In this document: positions 35,848 through 44,513 of the stretch, in pieces
How positions within the stretch are numbered: position 1 is the stretch's first letter
How the letters are laid out: every line of letters starts with the position of its first letter
Virus record (IMG/VR): IMGVR_UViG_3300009158_000035
Location: 62,001-126,000 of that record
From: a virus
Strand: one strand, 5' to 3'
Length of the DNA stretch: 64,000 nt
Notes under the pieces: model-generated
What the model was told of the DNA's origin: nothing
Database searches by the model: none
Seen by the model: only the letters and a program-made list of their open reading frames with translations
Made by a program: the position numbers and the translations under genes

Positions 35848-36903
35848 ATGAAAATTGCATTTGACCAACAGACTGACTACTCAGGAAAAGAGATGTATAG
35901 CATGTTTAGGGACGTAGAATTGCCTGAGTACGTGAAGACGGCTGAAGTCGAGGACGCGTACGCAGTAGAGAGTTTACCCAAAACCGCTTTTGCTGATCCT
36001 GATCGTAGAATATACCCCATCAATAGTCCTGCTACTGTATACATATCGAATGCGCACTTCATCAATAAACGTGCTGATATTGTTAAACTATATGGCGAAG
36101 ACTACGCCAGTCAACTGCAAAACAACATTGAGAAGGCTGCAGAAATTTTAGAGATTACAGAGGATCTGCAAGACTATAACAGCACGTTGAACATCAAGCT
36201 TGCTTCCGACTATGAAGAAAAATTCATGGTGGATTTTAACGTAGAGGGTATGGCTGCACCTGTACAGATGTATCCTGTAAAGACCGCTTCAGACCTGGCT
36301 ATGGCTGCGGAATCGTTCGCAAGCAATATTCACAACTTCCCTTTCAATGTGCGTGTACAGGCGGCAGAAAACTTTGTGAAGGCTGCAGGCGAGCTAGGCG
36401 TAGATGATATGCCTGACCTCCTCATGAAATATGCAGGCATGTATTACCCCGACCTAACCAATCTCGATTTTGAATTGTGGAGGAGAGGCAGCAAACTTAC
36501 GAAAGAAGCTCATGTAGATGTTTACGAACAGATCAGGGACGACCTTGAAAACATGAATAGTGTTTCTGACGTTATGAAGATTGCTGAAACATGTTTTAAT
36601 ATTGAAAACATGGAAGGGCTTTATGATAACGTTAAAGTTGCAAAACTTCTCGGTGACCCTGTAGATATGTTTTTCACAGAGCCCGTAGCTAAGATTGCTA
36701 GTGCTTTAAGCTTTGTCGAAGTGCATGGAGACAAATACAGACTTGAAGATCTGACCAAGATCAGCAAAGATAAGTACGAAGAAGCCTTTGGAGACAGCGG
36801 CATCGATCCAGCTGACCCTGAAAAAATTGCAGATATCTTGCCTACGATGCCTAGAAGCGACATGAAGTTGCTTGAGGAAATCACTGGATTGAGACCCATC
36901 TAG
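35848..36903 (+). CDS. Hypothetical protein, 351 aa, possibly structural
   Basis: Not identified. Acidic, mainly helical. The segment RIYPINSPATVYISNAHFIN (residues ~52-72), followed by a helix ending in NNIEKAAEIL, resembles a pattern ('YP--t-A-v--S---f....I-KAAE') that I associate with proteins of large myoviruses of unknown role. It is followed by a terminator. Its start is 20 bases from the divergent gene start, so promoters must overlap that gene. Confidence 0.5.
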   Translation: MKIAFDQQTDYSGKEMYSMFRDVELPEYVKTAEVEDAYAVESLPKTAFADPDRRIYPINSPATVYISNAHFINKRADIVKLYGEDYASQLQNNIEKAAEILEITEDLQDYNSTLNIKLASDYEEKFMVDFNVEGMAAPVQMYPVKTASDLAMAAESFASNIHNFPFNVRVQAAENFVKAAGELGVDDMPDLLMKYAGMYYPDLTNLDFELWRRGSKLTKEAHVDVYEQIRDDLENMNSVSDVMKIAETCFNIENMEGLYDNVKVAKLLGDPVDMFFTEPVAKIASALSFVEVHGDKYRLEDLTKISKDKYEEAFGDSGIDPADPEKIADILPTMPRSDMKLLEEITGLRPI

Positions 36904-36931
36904 TTCATCAACCATGAGTTGAAAGAATAAC

Positions 36932-36965
36932 GAGGCTGTCTAGAAATAGGCAGCCTCAGCTTTTA
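36932..36965 (+). terminator. Rho-independent terminator
   Basis: 11-bp stem (GAGGCTGTCTA 36932-36942 with TAGGCAGCCTC 36947-36957, one U-G pair) closed by a GAAA tetraloop and followed by AGCTTTTATAT. Ends the 35848 gene; the next ATG is 8 bases on. Confidence 0.85.
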
Positions 36966-36973
36966 TATACCAT

Positions 36974-37522
36974 ATGAAGTCATCCAAAACAATACTAGAA
37001 GACCAAAAGGCTCCGGCTATTGCCCTGCTCTCGGTTGTAACGAAAACCTACGGCTCAGAAGCCTATGAATGGGACCCGATGACGCTGAAGGCTCAGCTGC
37101 AAGAGGACTATAAGTGCGAGATTTCTGACCTCCAATCCGACAAAATTCAAGCAGCGATAACCGTACTTACTACAGATCAATACGAAGGAAATATCGTTGT
37201 GTTCGAGACTCTAAACCATCTACTAAATCATCAGGAGAAAGATCTGGACGAGATGGACCCGCTGGAAGCAGAAGAACTCATTATCGGAATGACAGAGGCT
37301 TATTTGATTAAAGCCGAAGAAATGAATTTTTCTCCCGAGGTAAGAGTGTATGCTGGTGTAGTATTCTATAATTATGGAATGCATAAATCACCGAAGCTGT
37401 TTCCGCAGGCCATCATGAATGAGTCTGAAGGTAACGACGATGAAAAAAACGAAGCTCTTCAGGAACTGTTCGATGAAAAGGTAAAATTGGTAAACGACTA
37501 TCTAAAACAATGTCACAACTAA
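36974..37522 (+). CDS. Hypothetical protein, 182 aa, acidic
   Basis: Not recognised. Helical and acidic, with EWDPMTLKAQLQEDYKCE near residue 36 and a Glu/Asp-rich region near residues 95-105. The last 13 bases overlap the start of the AAA+ ATPase gene, indicating coupled translation and perhaps a partner or adaptor role for that ATPase (inference). Confidence 0.55.
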   Translation: MKSSKTILEDQKAPAIALLSVVTKTYGSEAYEWDPMTLKAQLQEDYKCEISDLQSDKIQAAITVLTTDQYEGNIVVFETLNHLLNHQEKDLDEMDPLEAEELIIGMTEAYLIKAEEMNFSPEVRVYAGVVFYNYGMHKSPKLFPQAIMNESEGNDDEKNEALQELFDEKVKLVNDYLKQCHN

Positions 37523-38667
37523 ACATTCCTGAAAAAATAGGGAACGCTTTCTATGCGGCTCCTTCACACTCTCATGCCTTGAGGCTTGAGTATCTATATA
37601 ACAAGGCCTATAGCACTATACCTACAAGTCTTGGGTTTTCAGAAGAGTTCGACAAGTCTTGCATCTCCACAATCAATGAGTATTTCGACTTGGTATGCTC
37701 TAACCTCAATAAGCTAGGCGACAGCCTTATGGAGGAAGGTATATGGGTAGGTAAGGAAGGTACCCCCTATGAAAGAATGATGATTCATACCTCTTTTAAA
37801 GCAGAGGAAGATTCGCATATGGGATACGACTCGTCGATCGTGCTTAATGTGTTTAGGTCTGTGGACCATCTCGTCATGGATGCCAAGGCAGATAACCTGC
37901 ATGTCGGATTGAGAGCCGTGTGCACAAACACAGCACAGGCAAGGCTATTGATCGAGCTGATGGCTCCATTCAAACTCCAACAAAAGAGTAAAATCTACAT
38001 GCTGGCTAGTGAGTATGGTGATCTATCGTTCACTGCACTACCGATGCCTGCAACAGACATGGATCTTGCCCTCAACTATGGTGAAGATTTTTTACAGGTG
38101 CATGAGAAGCTTGTAACTAGTCTTAACAATGAGTCGTCAGGCTTATATTTATTGTACGGAGAACCAGGAACCGGAAAATCTTCCTACATCAAATATCTGC
38201 TCTCAGCAGGCATTAATAGAAAGATGGCCTATATCCCTGTAGGGCTTATCAACAAGCTTACTCATCCGGACATGCTTCCTTTGCTTATGAGCAACAAGAA
38301 CATAATCTTGATCCTTGAGGACGCCGAGAAAGCATTACTGTCTAGAGAAGTTTCTCAAGACCCTGACATAGTGTCTACCATATTGAACCTTACTGACGGC
38401 TTTATCGGGCAGGCAATCAACATCTCAATTGTTGCCACATTCAATACAGAAAAAGATAAGCTTGATGAAGCTCTGCTGCGCAAAGGTAGACTAAAATTGA
38501 GCCACGAATTCAAGAAACTGTCGGTCAATAATTGCAAAAAGATCGCCACTTCACTAGGTATAGATCCGTTGCAGATAACTGCAGATATGAGTTTGGCAGA
38601 AATATATAACTTTGAAGAGGATCCAGGTTACACACCTCCTCAAGAAGGACGTATAGGTTTCTGCTAA
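37510..38667 (+). CDS. AAA+ ATPase, 385 aa
   Basis: ATP-driven remodelling protein. The C-terminal half is an AAA+ core: Walker A GEPGTGKSS (residues ~217-225), Walker B IILILEDAEKAL (~260), sensor-like VATFNT and an arginine in LLRKGRL. The Walker B has 'ED' in place of the usual 'DE'; the order is unusual and could affect hydrolysis. The N-terminal ~190 residues are a separate, unrecognised domain. The fold is of the classical (Cdc48/BCS1-like) sort rather than DnaA-like. Its end overlaps the end of the convergent terminase gene by 4 bases. The substrate is unknown. Confidence 0.7.
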   Translation: MSQLNIPEKIGNAFYAAPSHSHALRLEYLYNKAYSTIPTSLGFSEEFDKSCISTINEYFDLVCSNLNKLGDSLMEEGIWVGKEGTPYERMMIHTSFKAEEDSHMGYDSSIVLNVFRSVDHLVMDAKADNLHVGLRAVCTNTAQARLLIELMAPFKLQQKSKIYMLASEYGDLSFTALPMPATDMDLALNYGEDFLQVHEKLVTSLNNESSGLYLLYGEPGTGKSSYIKYLLSAGINRKMAYIPVGLINKLTHPDMLPLLMSNKNIILILEDAEKALLSREVSQDPDIVSTILNLTDGFIGQAINISIVATFNTEKDKLDEALLRKGRLKLSHEFKKLSVNNCKKIATSLGIDPLQITADMSLAEIYNFEEDPGYTPPQEGRIGFC

Positions 38668-40394
38668 CCCTCAATTTCAGGACCTGCAGTAGAGCTTCTA
38701 CCTGACAATAGACTCATGTCTCCTGCCGCCATATAGCCTGAGCATATAGCGAACACTAGACTATGCATAGCGTCGTCTGGTTGTTTTGGATGGTGGTCAT
38801 ACACAAGCTCCTGGCCATACAAACCATCTCTGACCTCGATGAATACATTCAGTAGATCTTGCATATATTCTGCAACGTCACTCCATTGCGGGAACAATAT
38901 TTTCCCTGCTTTAAGCTGACGAATAACTAGTGATATAACATCAGATCTGTGCAAGACCCAGCGGTTCTGTCTCCAGTCGTATGTACCTGGTTCAAAGTGT
39001 TGAATCATCTTGGTTCGCCTATATGCAGCTAGCTGCGATCTTTGCGGTGATGTAAGCTCGCATAGTTTGATGCCTCGAATAGGGTCCGGTCCGCTGTCTG
39101 ATACGCAGTAGGCCTGTACCCCATTCGCTTTCGCTGCAATATCGTGTATATGGGCCTCATAGTCGTAGCCTCTATAGATTTTGGCCATGAGTACCTCATA
39201 CACACCATCCGGGCGCATAGCTCCCAACGTGGCTACAGTTCTCGACTGAGCCATGCTAACACCCCAATCCACACCCATTGTATATGTACCTGTATACTTC
39301 ATCCTGTTCTTCTCGAGGATCGCCAGATTCTTACCTTCACTGTCGCTGAATTGAGGCCCTAGCACACAAAGCTTAACAAGCTCTTCTTGTGTGATAGGCT
39401 TGGATCCTACATCATAGGACAACCCAAACGTCTCATTCATTACGACCTTTAATTCGTTTTTACCACTATGTACCTTTTCGTAGATCTCCTTCCACTCTTT
39501 AGGGTCCTCGTTAAAGTGCGGCAATATAGGCTGCGCCAGATGATACCCCGTGAGTAGATGTGAGTCTTTGGGGCTAGTGGACACCCACTCACCCGTTCTA
39601 GAACTAATAACCTTACCACATTTACTGCAGCTCAATCCGTGAGGCCTTACCATTTGAAGAGGCTCGTTACCCTCAGTTAATGAGTTCCAATGGTTGCAAG
39701 CCTCGCACTTCATCATCCATTCAAGCTGATTGCTAGCCAACCAAATTCTGTGAATAGTGTTTGTAGAATCTAACGGGGTTCCTGCAAATATCTCACGTTT
39801 ATACGGAGACATAGCCATAGTTTCTTGAATGATGGAGAGCTGGTCGTATTGAATGTCCTGTACTTCATCGTACACAACGCAATCGATAGCCGGTCCACGA
39901 GTACGAGTAGCGTCATCACTGCAATATCTAAATAATACACTAGAATGAGTATCATCCAATATCTTTTCAAAAACATCATTTTTGAACCATCCTTTAATAA
40001 GTAATTCTTTAACTTTAGGGCTATCAAACCGTGGTGGAATATAATTACTTGAGAAATACTTGGTAGTTAGTTCCTGCGGGCCCACATACATCATCTTGAA
40101 ATAATTCCATCGGATAAGGTTCAGGCATATAAAATTAGACAAGAGAGTAGATTTAAGTGTTTTACGACTACATTTCAGAATCATCTTCTGAGGTATGTTG
40201 TCGTAGATCTGCTTAAGCATTGGAAAAGCTTCAAGTTTTTGAAGTCGGCCTTCGTTGTCGTAGAGATAATTTTCTACAAAATGAGAAGCCGGAAGAACTG
40301 AGAATATCAGTTGTCGAGCGAGAAACATACTCCTAGGATTTTTCTTATGGAGGAGTTTCTCTACAGTATCTCTAATTTTATCATGGGCCATCAT
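38664..40394 (-). CDS. Terminase large subunit, 576 aa
   Basis: Packages DNA into the prohead: ATPase motor plus nuclease. Start set at the ATG at 40394 on the minus strand; an in-frame TTG at 40418 is the alternative. Seen: Walker A-type CSRKTLKST, Walker B VVYDEVQDI, a Cys4 insertion (CEACN and CSKCGK about 20 residues apart), and a C-terminal RNase H-like nuclease with TMGVDWGVS and, near the end, HPKQPDDAMHSL. The Cys4 element resembles GpA-type terminases. It is on the opposite strand from the tail genes and from replication genes. No small subunit was identified nearby. Confidence 0.85.
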   Translation of the reverse strand: MMAHDKIRDTVEKLLHKKNPRSMFLARQLIFSVLPASHFVENYLYDNEGRLQKLEAFPMLKQIYDNIPQKMILKCSRKTLKSTLLSNFICLNLIRWNYFKMMYVGPQELTTKYFSSNYIPPRFDSPKVKELLIKGWFKNDVFEKILDDTHSSVLFRYCSDDATRTRGPAIDCVVYDEVQDIQYDQLSIIQETMAMSPYKREIFAGTPLDSTNTIHRIWLASNQLEWMMKCEACNHWNSLTEGNEPLQMVRPHGLSCSKCGKVISSRTGEWVSTSPKDSHLLTGYHLAQPILPHFNEDPKEWKEIYEKVHSGKNELKVVMNETFGLSYDVGSKPITQEELVKLCVLGPQFSDSEGKNLAILEKNRMKYTGTYTMGVDWGVSMAQSRTVATLGAMRPDGVYEVLMAKIYRGYDYEAHIHDIAAKANGVQAYCVSDSGPDPIRGIKLCELTSPQRSQLAAYRRTKMIQHFEPGTYDWRQNRWVLHRSDVISLVIRQLKAGKILFPQWSDVAEYMQDLLNVFIEVRDGLYGQELVYDHHPKQPDDAMHSLVFAICSGYMAAGDMSLLSGRSSTAGPEIEG

Positions 40395-40550
40395 AATCGC
40401 AGAAAACCAGTAAACCAAAAAGGACCCAGCAGTCCTGTAGCCGAGTTGTTTAGCTTCTTTGCCTCCTCTATAGAGGCATTAGTCAGTATCTTCAATAGGC
40501 CTAATACTAGCAAGAATAAAAAGCATTATAGAGTCTACAAACGCAGGTAA
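40383..40550 (+). CDS. Small basic protein, 55 aa (tentative)
   Basis: Begins MGHHNRRKPVNQKGPSSP and ends in a Lys/Arg-rich tail (SKNKKHYRVYKRR), with a hydrophobic helix between (AELFSFFASSIEALVSIF). The start overlaps the divergent terminase start by 12 bases. An upstream in-frame ATG lies inside terminase. The composition looks like a nucleic-acid or membrane-associated peptide. It fills the gap between terminase and the next gene. Tentative. Confidence 0.35.
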   Translation: MGHHNRRKPVNQKGPSSPVAELFSFFASSIEALVSIFNRPNTSKNKKHYRVYKRR

Positions 40551-40551
40551 A

Positions 40552-40571
40552 GATGCTACAATTGTAGCATC
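40552..40571. repeat. Perfect 20-bp palindrome before a start codon
   Basis: GATGCTACAATTGTAGCATC equals its own reverse complement. It lies between a stop codon (40550) and the ATG at 40572 and contains a TACAAT sequence. Its two-fold symmetry is that of an operator for a dimeric repressor; as RNA it could form a 10-bp hairpin only with a very tight loop. Confidence 0.6.
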
Positions 40572-40751
40572 ATGAGCAGAACTATTCGAAAATACCTGAT
40601 CAGAGATAGTGGCAATAAGTATAAACGCATCGAACAGCTAAAGCTGGAAGACGCCTACTATATGCACGTTGCAAAATCGCATGACAGAAAAATTAACAAA
40701 CCGCAGAATCTCTCGGAAGATTCAGCCGATACCGGTAATAGTAAGCAATAA
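40572..40751 (+). CDS. Small basic protein, 59 aa
   Basis: Not recognised. Begins MSRTIRKYLIRDSGNKYKRI; basic N-terminal half and polar C-terminal half, no membrane segment. It starts directly after the palindrome and overlaps the AT-hook gene by 71 bases in another frame. The length of the overlap lowers confidence, but the start context and the absence of other genes in the interval support it. Confidence 0.4.
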   Translation: MSRTIRKYLIRDSGNKYKRIEQLKLEDAYYMHVAKSHDRKINKPQNLSEDSADTGNSKQ

Positions 40752-41235
40752 CCTACCAGTTAAAAAACGTGGTCGCCCTAAGGGCGCAAAGAATAAACCG
40801 AAAACGCCGCCCGCACTAGTTCAACTTACTCAATCGGTAGTGAAGCAGGCTAGGCGCGGGCGGCCAAAGGGTTCAAAAAACAAACCCAAATCTTCTCCGC
40901 AACCGGAAAAGAAAGAAACTGCACCTAAAAAACGCGGTAGACCCTTCAAGTCTCCGCAAACTGCTGCACCTCCTGTAGAGGTACAGAAATCTGTACAGTC
41001 TGTACAGTTAGAGGAGCACCCTCTACTCAAGGCAGTAAAATGGCTTGAGAAATATATGCACCCTGCCGAGATGCTATACTATCGTAACAGGGCAAACAAA
41101 ATGGGAGTGTCATTGCCCGTCGCAATGGCCTCAGATATCTTGGGACTTTTTAATGTCCAAAATCCTGAGATTTGTAAACAGATAAAGAAGAATAACTTCA
41201 TCGCAACAAACACTACATATGTCGTTCATCAATAA
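40681..41235 (+). CDS. AT-hook DNA-binding protein, 184 aa
   Basis: Three AT-hook motifs with RGRP cores at residues ~30-33 (KKRGRPKGAKNKPK), ~59-62 (RRGRPKGSKNKPK) and ~85-88 (KKRGRPFK), joined by Pro/Lys linkers, so it should bind the minor groove of A/T-rich DNA. The C-terminal ~75 residues (from about LEEHPLLKAVKWLEKY) form a separate helical domain that could bind a partner. The first two hooks are near-copies, a local duplication. A chromatin-like or transcription role is likely. It overlaps the next gene by 17 bases. The start is ATG 40681; an upstream TTG at 40669 is less likely. Confidence 0.7.
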   Translation: MTEKLTNRRISRKIQPIPVIVSNNLPVKKRGRPKGAKNKPKTPPALVQLTQSVVKQARRGRPKGSKNKPKSSPQPEKKETAPKKRGRPFKSPQTAAPPVEVQKSVQSVQLEEHPLLKAVKWLEKYMHPAEMLYYRNRANKMGVSLPVAMASDILGLFNVQNPEICKQIKKNNFIATNTTYVVHQ

Positions 41236-42802
41236 GCTCATAAACTATCATAACGCCTGTTATCCTATTCTGTTCGTGGTTACTCATGAGGAGGCTAGGC
41301 TGGTAAGAGAGATTATCGGCATTCGGGAAAAGAATCCTGATGTTACAGTGAATGAGTGGGACGTTCAGAATGGTCTGGTGTACAAATCCGGCCCTGTGGA
41401 GGTGTTTCATCCAGACGATACAAAAGGTATTGCCGAACTATTGAAGCACATCCAGACCTATAAGTTGACCGATACAATCTTTGTGTTGAAGGATTTTCAT
41501 CTACACTTCGACAACAAGCTCACCATCCGTATGCTGCGCAATGCTTGCAATGTATTGAAGCGTAAGCGTAATATGATTGTATTCGTAGGTCACAAGTACT
41601 CAGTGCCTGGTGAACTTCAAAAAGAAATCCAGTTACTCGATTATGACCTCCCGGACGCGGCAGCCATCGAAGAGCGCATCAACTTCATCAAAGACAGTAT
41701 CAATAACGAACTCGCAGCTGCAGGCAAGCCACTTATCGAGATTGCTCAGAGTATTAGCGAGGGCACAATCGAAGCAGCAAAAGGCATGACCGCCCACGAG
41801 GTGGAGAATGCTCTTGCCCTGGCCTATACAGCGGTAGGTAGGTTCGATACCTCGTTTGTAGAGTGGGTATTCCATGAAAAGATTGCCCAGTTGAAAAAGA
41901 ACGGACTCTTGACCTATATGGAACCTAACATTAGTTTCGATAATGTTGGTGGTATGCAGGGACTAAAGAGCTGGTTGAACACACGTAAAAAAGCCTATAC
42001 AAAGGACGCCAGAGACTATAACCTCCCTATGCCTAAGGGTATGCTGCTTGCCAGTGTTCCTGGTACCGGCAAATCGCTGATCTGTAAAGCTATCGCAAAG
42101 GAATTTGACTGTCCTTTGTTTGCCTTAGACATCGGCAGCATCTTCGACTCGCTTGTAGGTAATAGCGAAAAGAATATGAGGGAAATGATCAAGACTGTCG
42201 AAAGTATCGGCAAGTGCGTCATCTTGATCGACGAGATCGAAAAGGCTCTTAGTAACAGTGCTGTTAGTGGCTCTGGTGACAGTGGTGTCAGCAGCCGCAT
42301 CTTCGGCACATTCTTGAGCTGGCTGAACGACCGAAAGAACCCGGCGTTCATTGTAGCTACAACAAATAATCATACATTGCTGCCTAGCGCATTAATCCGC
42401 AAGGGTCGCTTTGATCAACTCTTCTGGGTAGACTTACCTACCGCCGAGGAACGCAGAGAAATATTCGATGTAGTAATCAGGAAGTACGGACGCAACCCCA
42501 AAAACTTCAGTATTAAGACACTGGTTAATGGAGCAGAAGACTTCACTGGCGCAGAAATCGAAGAAGTATTCAAAGATGCCTTATACAAGGCTTTTGATGC
42601 TGGTGAGGAAGTCAATGACAGTCATGTTATGGAAGTGTTAGCGGAGTTCATTCCTTTTGCGGTGTCGCACGAGGAGGATCTCAAAATTATGCGTAGACAG
42701 GCACAAGGAAAGCTTGTGATGGTTACGTCAAAAGGCGACCCAATCGCAGATGTAGAAAAGAATATGCGTAAGCTCAGTATCGCAATCGGTAACGAAGAAT
42801 AG
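41219..42802 (+). CDS. Ycf46-like AAA+ ATPase, 527 aa
   Basis: Classical AAA+ ATPase of the Ycf46 type: N-terminal ~235 residues unique to this group, then the core. Walker A VPGTGKSLICKA (280-291), Walker B CVILIDEIEK (333-342), SSRIFGTFLSWLNDRKNP (358-375), sensor 1 VATTNN and the arginine region LIRKGRFDQ (392-400). The phrases 'GG---LK-WL--R', 'DSG-SSR-FGTFL-WL' and 'LRKGRFD-.F-DLP' are typical of Ycf46. This family is conserved in cyanobacteria and some plastids with little known function. It is the first gene of the 41219-45254 cluster. Confidence 0.8.
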   Translation: MSFINKLINYHNACYPILFVVTHEEARLVREIIGIREKNPDVTVNEWDVQNGLVYKSGPVEVFHPDDTKGIAELLKHIQTYKLTDTIFVLKDFHLHFDNKLTIRMLRNACNVLKRKRNMIVFVGHKYSVPGELQKEIQLLDYDLPDAAAIEERINFIKDSINNELAAAGKPLIEIAQSISEGTIEAAKGMTAHEVENALALAYTAVGRFDTSFVEWVFHEKIAQLKKNGLLTYMEPNISFDNVGGMQGLKSWLNTRKKAYTKDARDYNLPMPKGMLLASVPGTGKSLICKAIAKEFDCPLFALDIGSIFDSLVGNSEKNMREMIKTVESIGKCVILIDEIEKALSNSAVSGSGDSGVSSRIFGTFLSWLNDRKNPAFIVATTNNHTLLPSALIRKGRFDQLFWVDLPTAEERREIFDVVIRKYGRNPKNFSIKTLVNGAEDFTGAEIEEVFKDALYKAFDAGEEVNDSHVMEVLAEFIPFAVSHEEDLKIMRRQAQGKLVMVTSKGDPIADVEKNMRKLSIAIGNEE

Positions 42803-42806
42803 TCCT

Positions 42807-43817
42807 ATGAATAACAACGAATACAAAATAACCGATACCTTGCAGCAGTATTATGACAAGGTGTTCCAGGACGGTAAACTAGTCAATGTACATATCGGTA
42901 TGTGGGGTATGAGCTATAACCTCACAGAGGCCGACATTAAGCTGGATAAGCAGCTGCCGGAGACGATCAAGCTCGGCAAGAAAATGCTTATCAAGCCTGC
43001 TGTGTATAACACGTTTAAAAACTACGAACAGAGGGTGCGTAAATACTTGTACGTAAATTCTTTCGACTTCCCACTTGTCAGTCAGGCACATTTTGTACCT
43101 AAGACTAAATATATGGCTGTCTATAAACAACTCGACGAAATGCGTGAGGAGTTTAATCTGATGACTGCTGAGTTTATTTATAAGTACGAAGACTACAAAA
43201 AAGAGGCTCTAGAGTATTACAAAGAGCATTCGGACACTGTAGAGGTAGGAGACTTGGAAAGCTACTATCCCTCATTGGCCAATATCAAAAAGAAATTCTA
43301 TTTCGATATTGTTTCTTTTGAAATTGCGCTACCTGCGCAGTTCGAAGAGGTCAATCTGCAGGAGGAAATCCTTCGCGAGCAGGTAACCAATCAGGCCAAG
43401 CAGGAAGCGTTGACAAGCTACAAAACTGCCTACAATAAGCAGATTGATACTCATATGAGTAAGATCAGCGATTTTGTAGGAGAAGTAACTGCAACGTTGC
43501 GTACAAAGATTGTCGAGCATTGCTCGGTAGCTTTGAACAAAATCAATAAGAAGGAGGTAGTCAGTGACGCTAACATCAGGACATTGCTCAAACATATCAA
43601 GGAATTCCGCGATATGAACTTTGTAGACGACAAGGCGGTTGAGGCCGAGTTGAGCAAGGTTGAGAACCTGTTGACAGGCGATCACGACTTCTCTAAGAAC
43701 AAGGATGCCCTGGGAATGCTTCAACAGCATCTAAACAGTGTAGTCAACGAGGCCAAGAGCCTCACTGATGTAGCTAATGTTAGTGGGGAGTACTTCAGGA
43801 AACTAACCGTAAAATAA
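42807..43817 (+). CDS. Conserved phage-type protein, DUF3150-like, 336 aa
   Basis: Helical protein with the layout of DUF3150 proteins found next to phage AAA+ genes: a Trp/Gly strand at the N-terminus (NVHIGMWGMSYNLTEADIKL), a lysine-rich middle (LGKKMLIKPAVYNTF), 'P-TKY---YK-LDE-REEF' near residue 95, and a long coiled-coil-like C-terminal half. The match is by memory of the pattern, so moderate. It follows the Ycf46-like gene by 4 bases and overlaps the next by one base (TAATG). Confidence 0.45.
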   Translation: MNNNEYKITDTLQQYYDKVFQDGKLVNVHIGMWGMSYNLTEADIKLDKQLPETIKLGKKMLIKPAVYNTFKNYEQRVRKYLYVNSFDFPLVSQAHFVPKTKYMAVYKQLDEMREEFNLMTAEFIYKYEDYKKEALEYYKEHSDTVEVGDLESYYPSLANIKKKFYFDIVSFEIALPAQFEEVNLQEEILREQVTNQAKQEALTSYKTAYNKQIDTHMSKISDFVGEVTATLRTKIVEHCSVALNKINKKEVVSDANIRTLLKHIKEFRDMNFVDDKAVEAELSKVENLLTGDHDFSKNKDALGMLQQHLNSVVNEAKSLTDVANVSGEYFRKLTVK

Positions 43818-44119
43818 TGAGTTATGATAATGATGAGCAGGGGGTGTTAGAACCCCCTAACTACGATATGTTGACGATCAGGTTTATGGGAGATAACCAT
43901 AGTCTGCTGCTGCCTTATTGTGAGGTAGCCAACGGCGACATACTCAGCACCCAAAACACACAAATCAAAATAGCAGTAACTAGAGATGGTGAAGTAGAAA
44001 CAGTGGAAATGGTTTACAGTAAGTTCGTAGAGCTTGTTGAAAAGACATTTGACACTAAAGGAATAACTGAGCTCTCGGTGCAACTCGCCGGGAGCTATGA
44101 CCTGACTAAAATATTATGA
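43817..44119 (+). CDS. Hypothetical protein, 100 aa
   Basis: Not recognised. Small alpha/beta protein with strands TIRFMGDNHSLLLPY and TQIKIAVTRDGEVETV. Joined to both neighbours by one- and four-base overlaps, so it belongs to the same operon as the Ycf46- and Ycf35-like genes and may be part of their complex. Confidence 0.55.
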   Translation: MSYDNDEQGVLEPPNYDMLTIRFMGDNHSLLLPYCEVANGDILSTQNTQIKIAVTRDGEVETVEMVYSKFVELVEKTFDTKGITELSVQLAGSYDLTKIL

Positions 44120-44505
44120 GTCATGCGGTAAACATCAAAACGCAGTTTAAGAACATCAGCAATCTGCTCAACCAGTTCAAAAAAGCTGGTTGGGGGATTG
44201 TAGAAAATACTGTATGTCACACCTATTATAGTGACCCTAGAAAAAATGAGGTTCACAAATATGTGGCAAAAAATCCATCAAGTGGGGGATTTGACGTAGG
44301 TATAGACATTGACAGTGAAGGTAACGCGTTTTTCGTTTGCGACTTCTATGATAGAAGTATCGAACGACAGCTAGGCGATAACCTTAAAAATATAAAACAG
44401 GGCTATGCACTGGATGAGCTCAAAAAGTTCATGCATGAAGAAGACCTGTCCTACAGTATTAACGAGCTCCCTACGGGCGAATTGATCATAACTGCAGAAA
44501 ATTAA
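44116..44505 (+). CDS. Ycf35/DUF1257-like protein, 129 aa
   Basis: The N-terminus MSHAVNIKTQFKNISNLLNQ matches the Ycf35/DUF1257 start ('MSH...IKTQ...D...L...L'), and the later parts fit its pattern: a strand with DVGIDIDSEG, a 'V-DFYD' segment (here FVCDFYDRS) and the helix YALDELKKF. Family members occur in cyanobacteria, plastids and scattered phages, often beside DUF2997 and AAA+ genes; their function is unknown. Both companions are present here. It starts with a 4-base overlap (ATGA). Confidence 0.7.
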   Translation: MSHAVNIKTQFKNISNLLNQFKKAGWGIVENTVCHTYYSDPRKNEVHKYVAKNPSSGGFDVGIDIDSEGNAFFVCDFYDRSIERQLGDNLKNIKQGYALDELKKFMHEEDLSYSINELPTGELIITAEN

Positions 44506-44513
44506 AATACCTC

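Noticed and set aside
37510-38667. Replication clamp loader (gp44-like)
   Set aside because: The AAA+ core lacks the SRC motif and clamp-loader layout; the N-terminal domain and the ED-type Walker B point to another subgroup.
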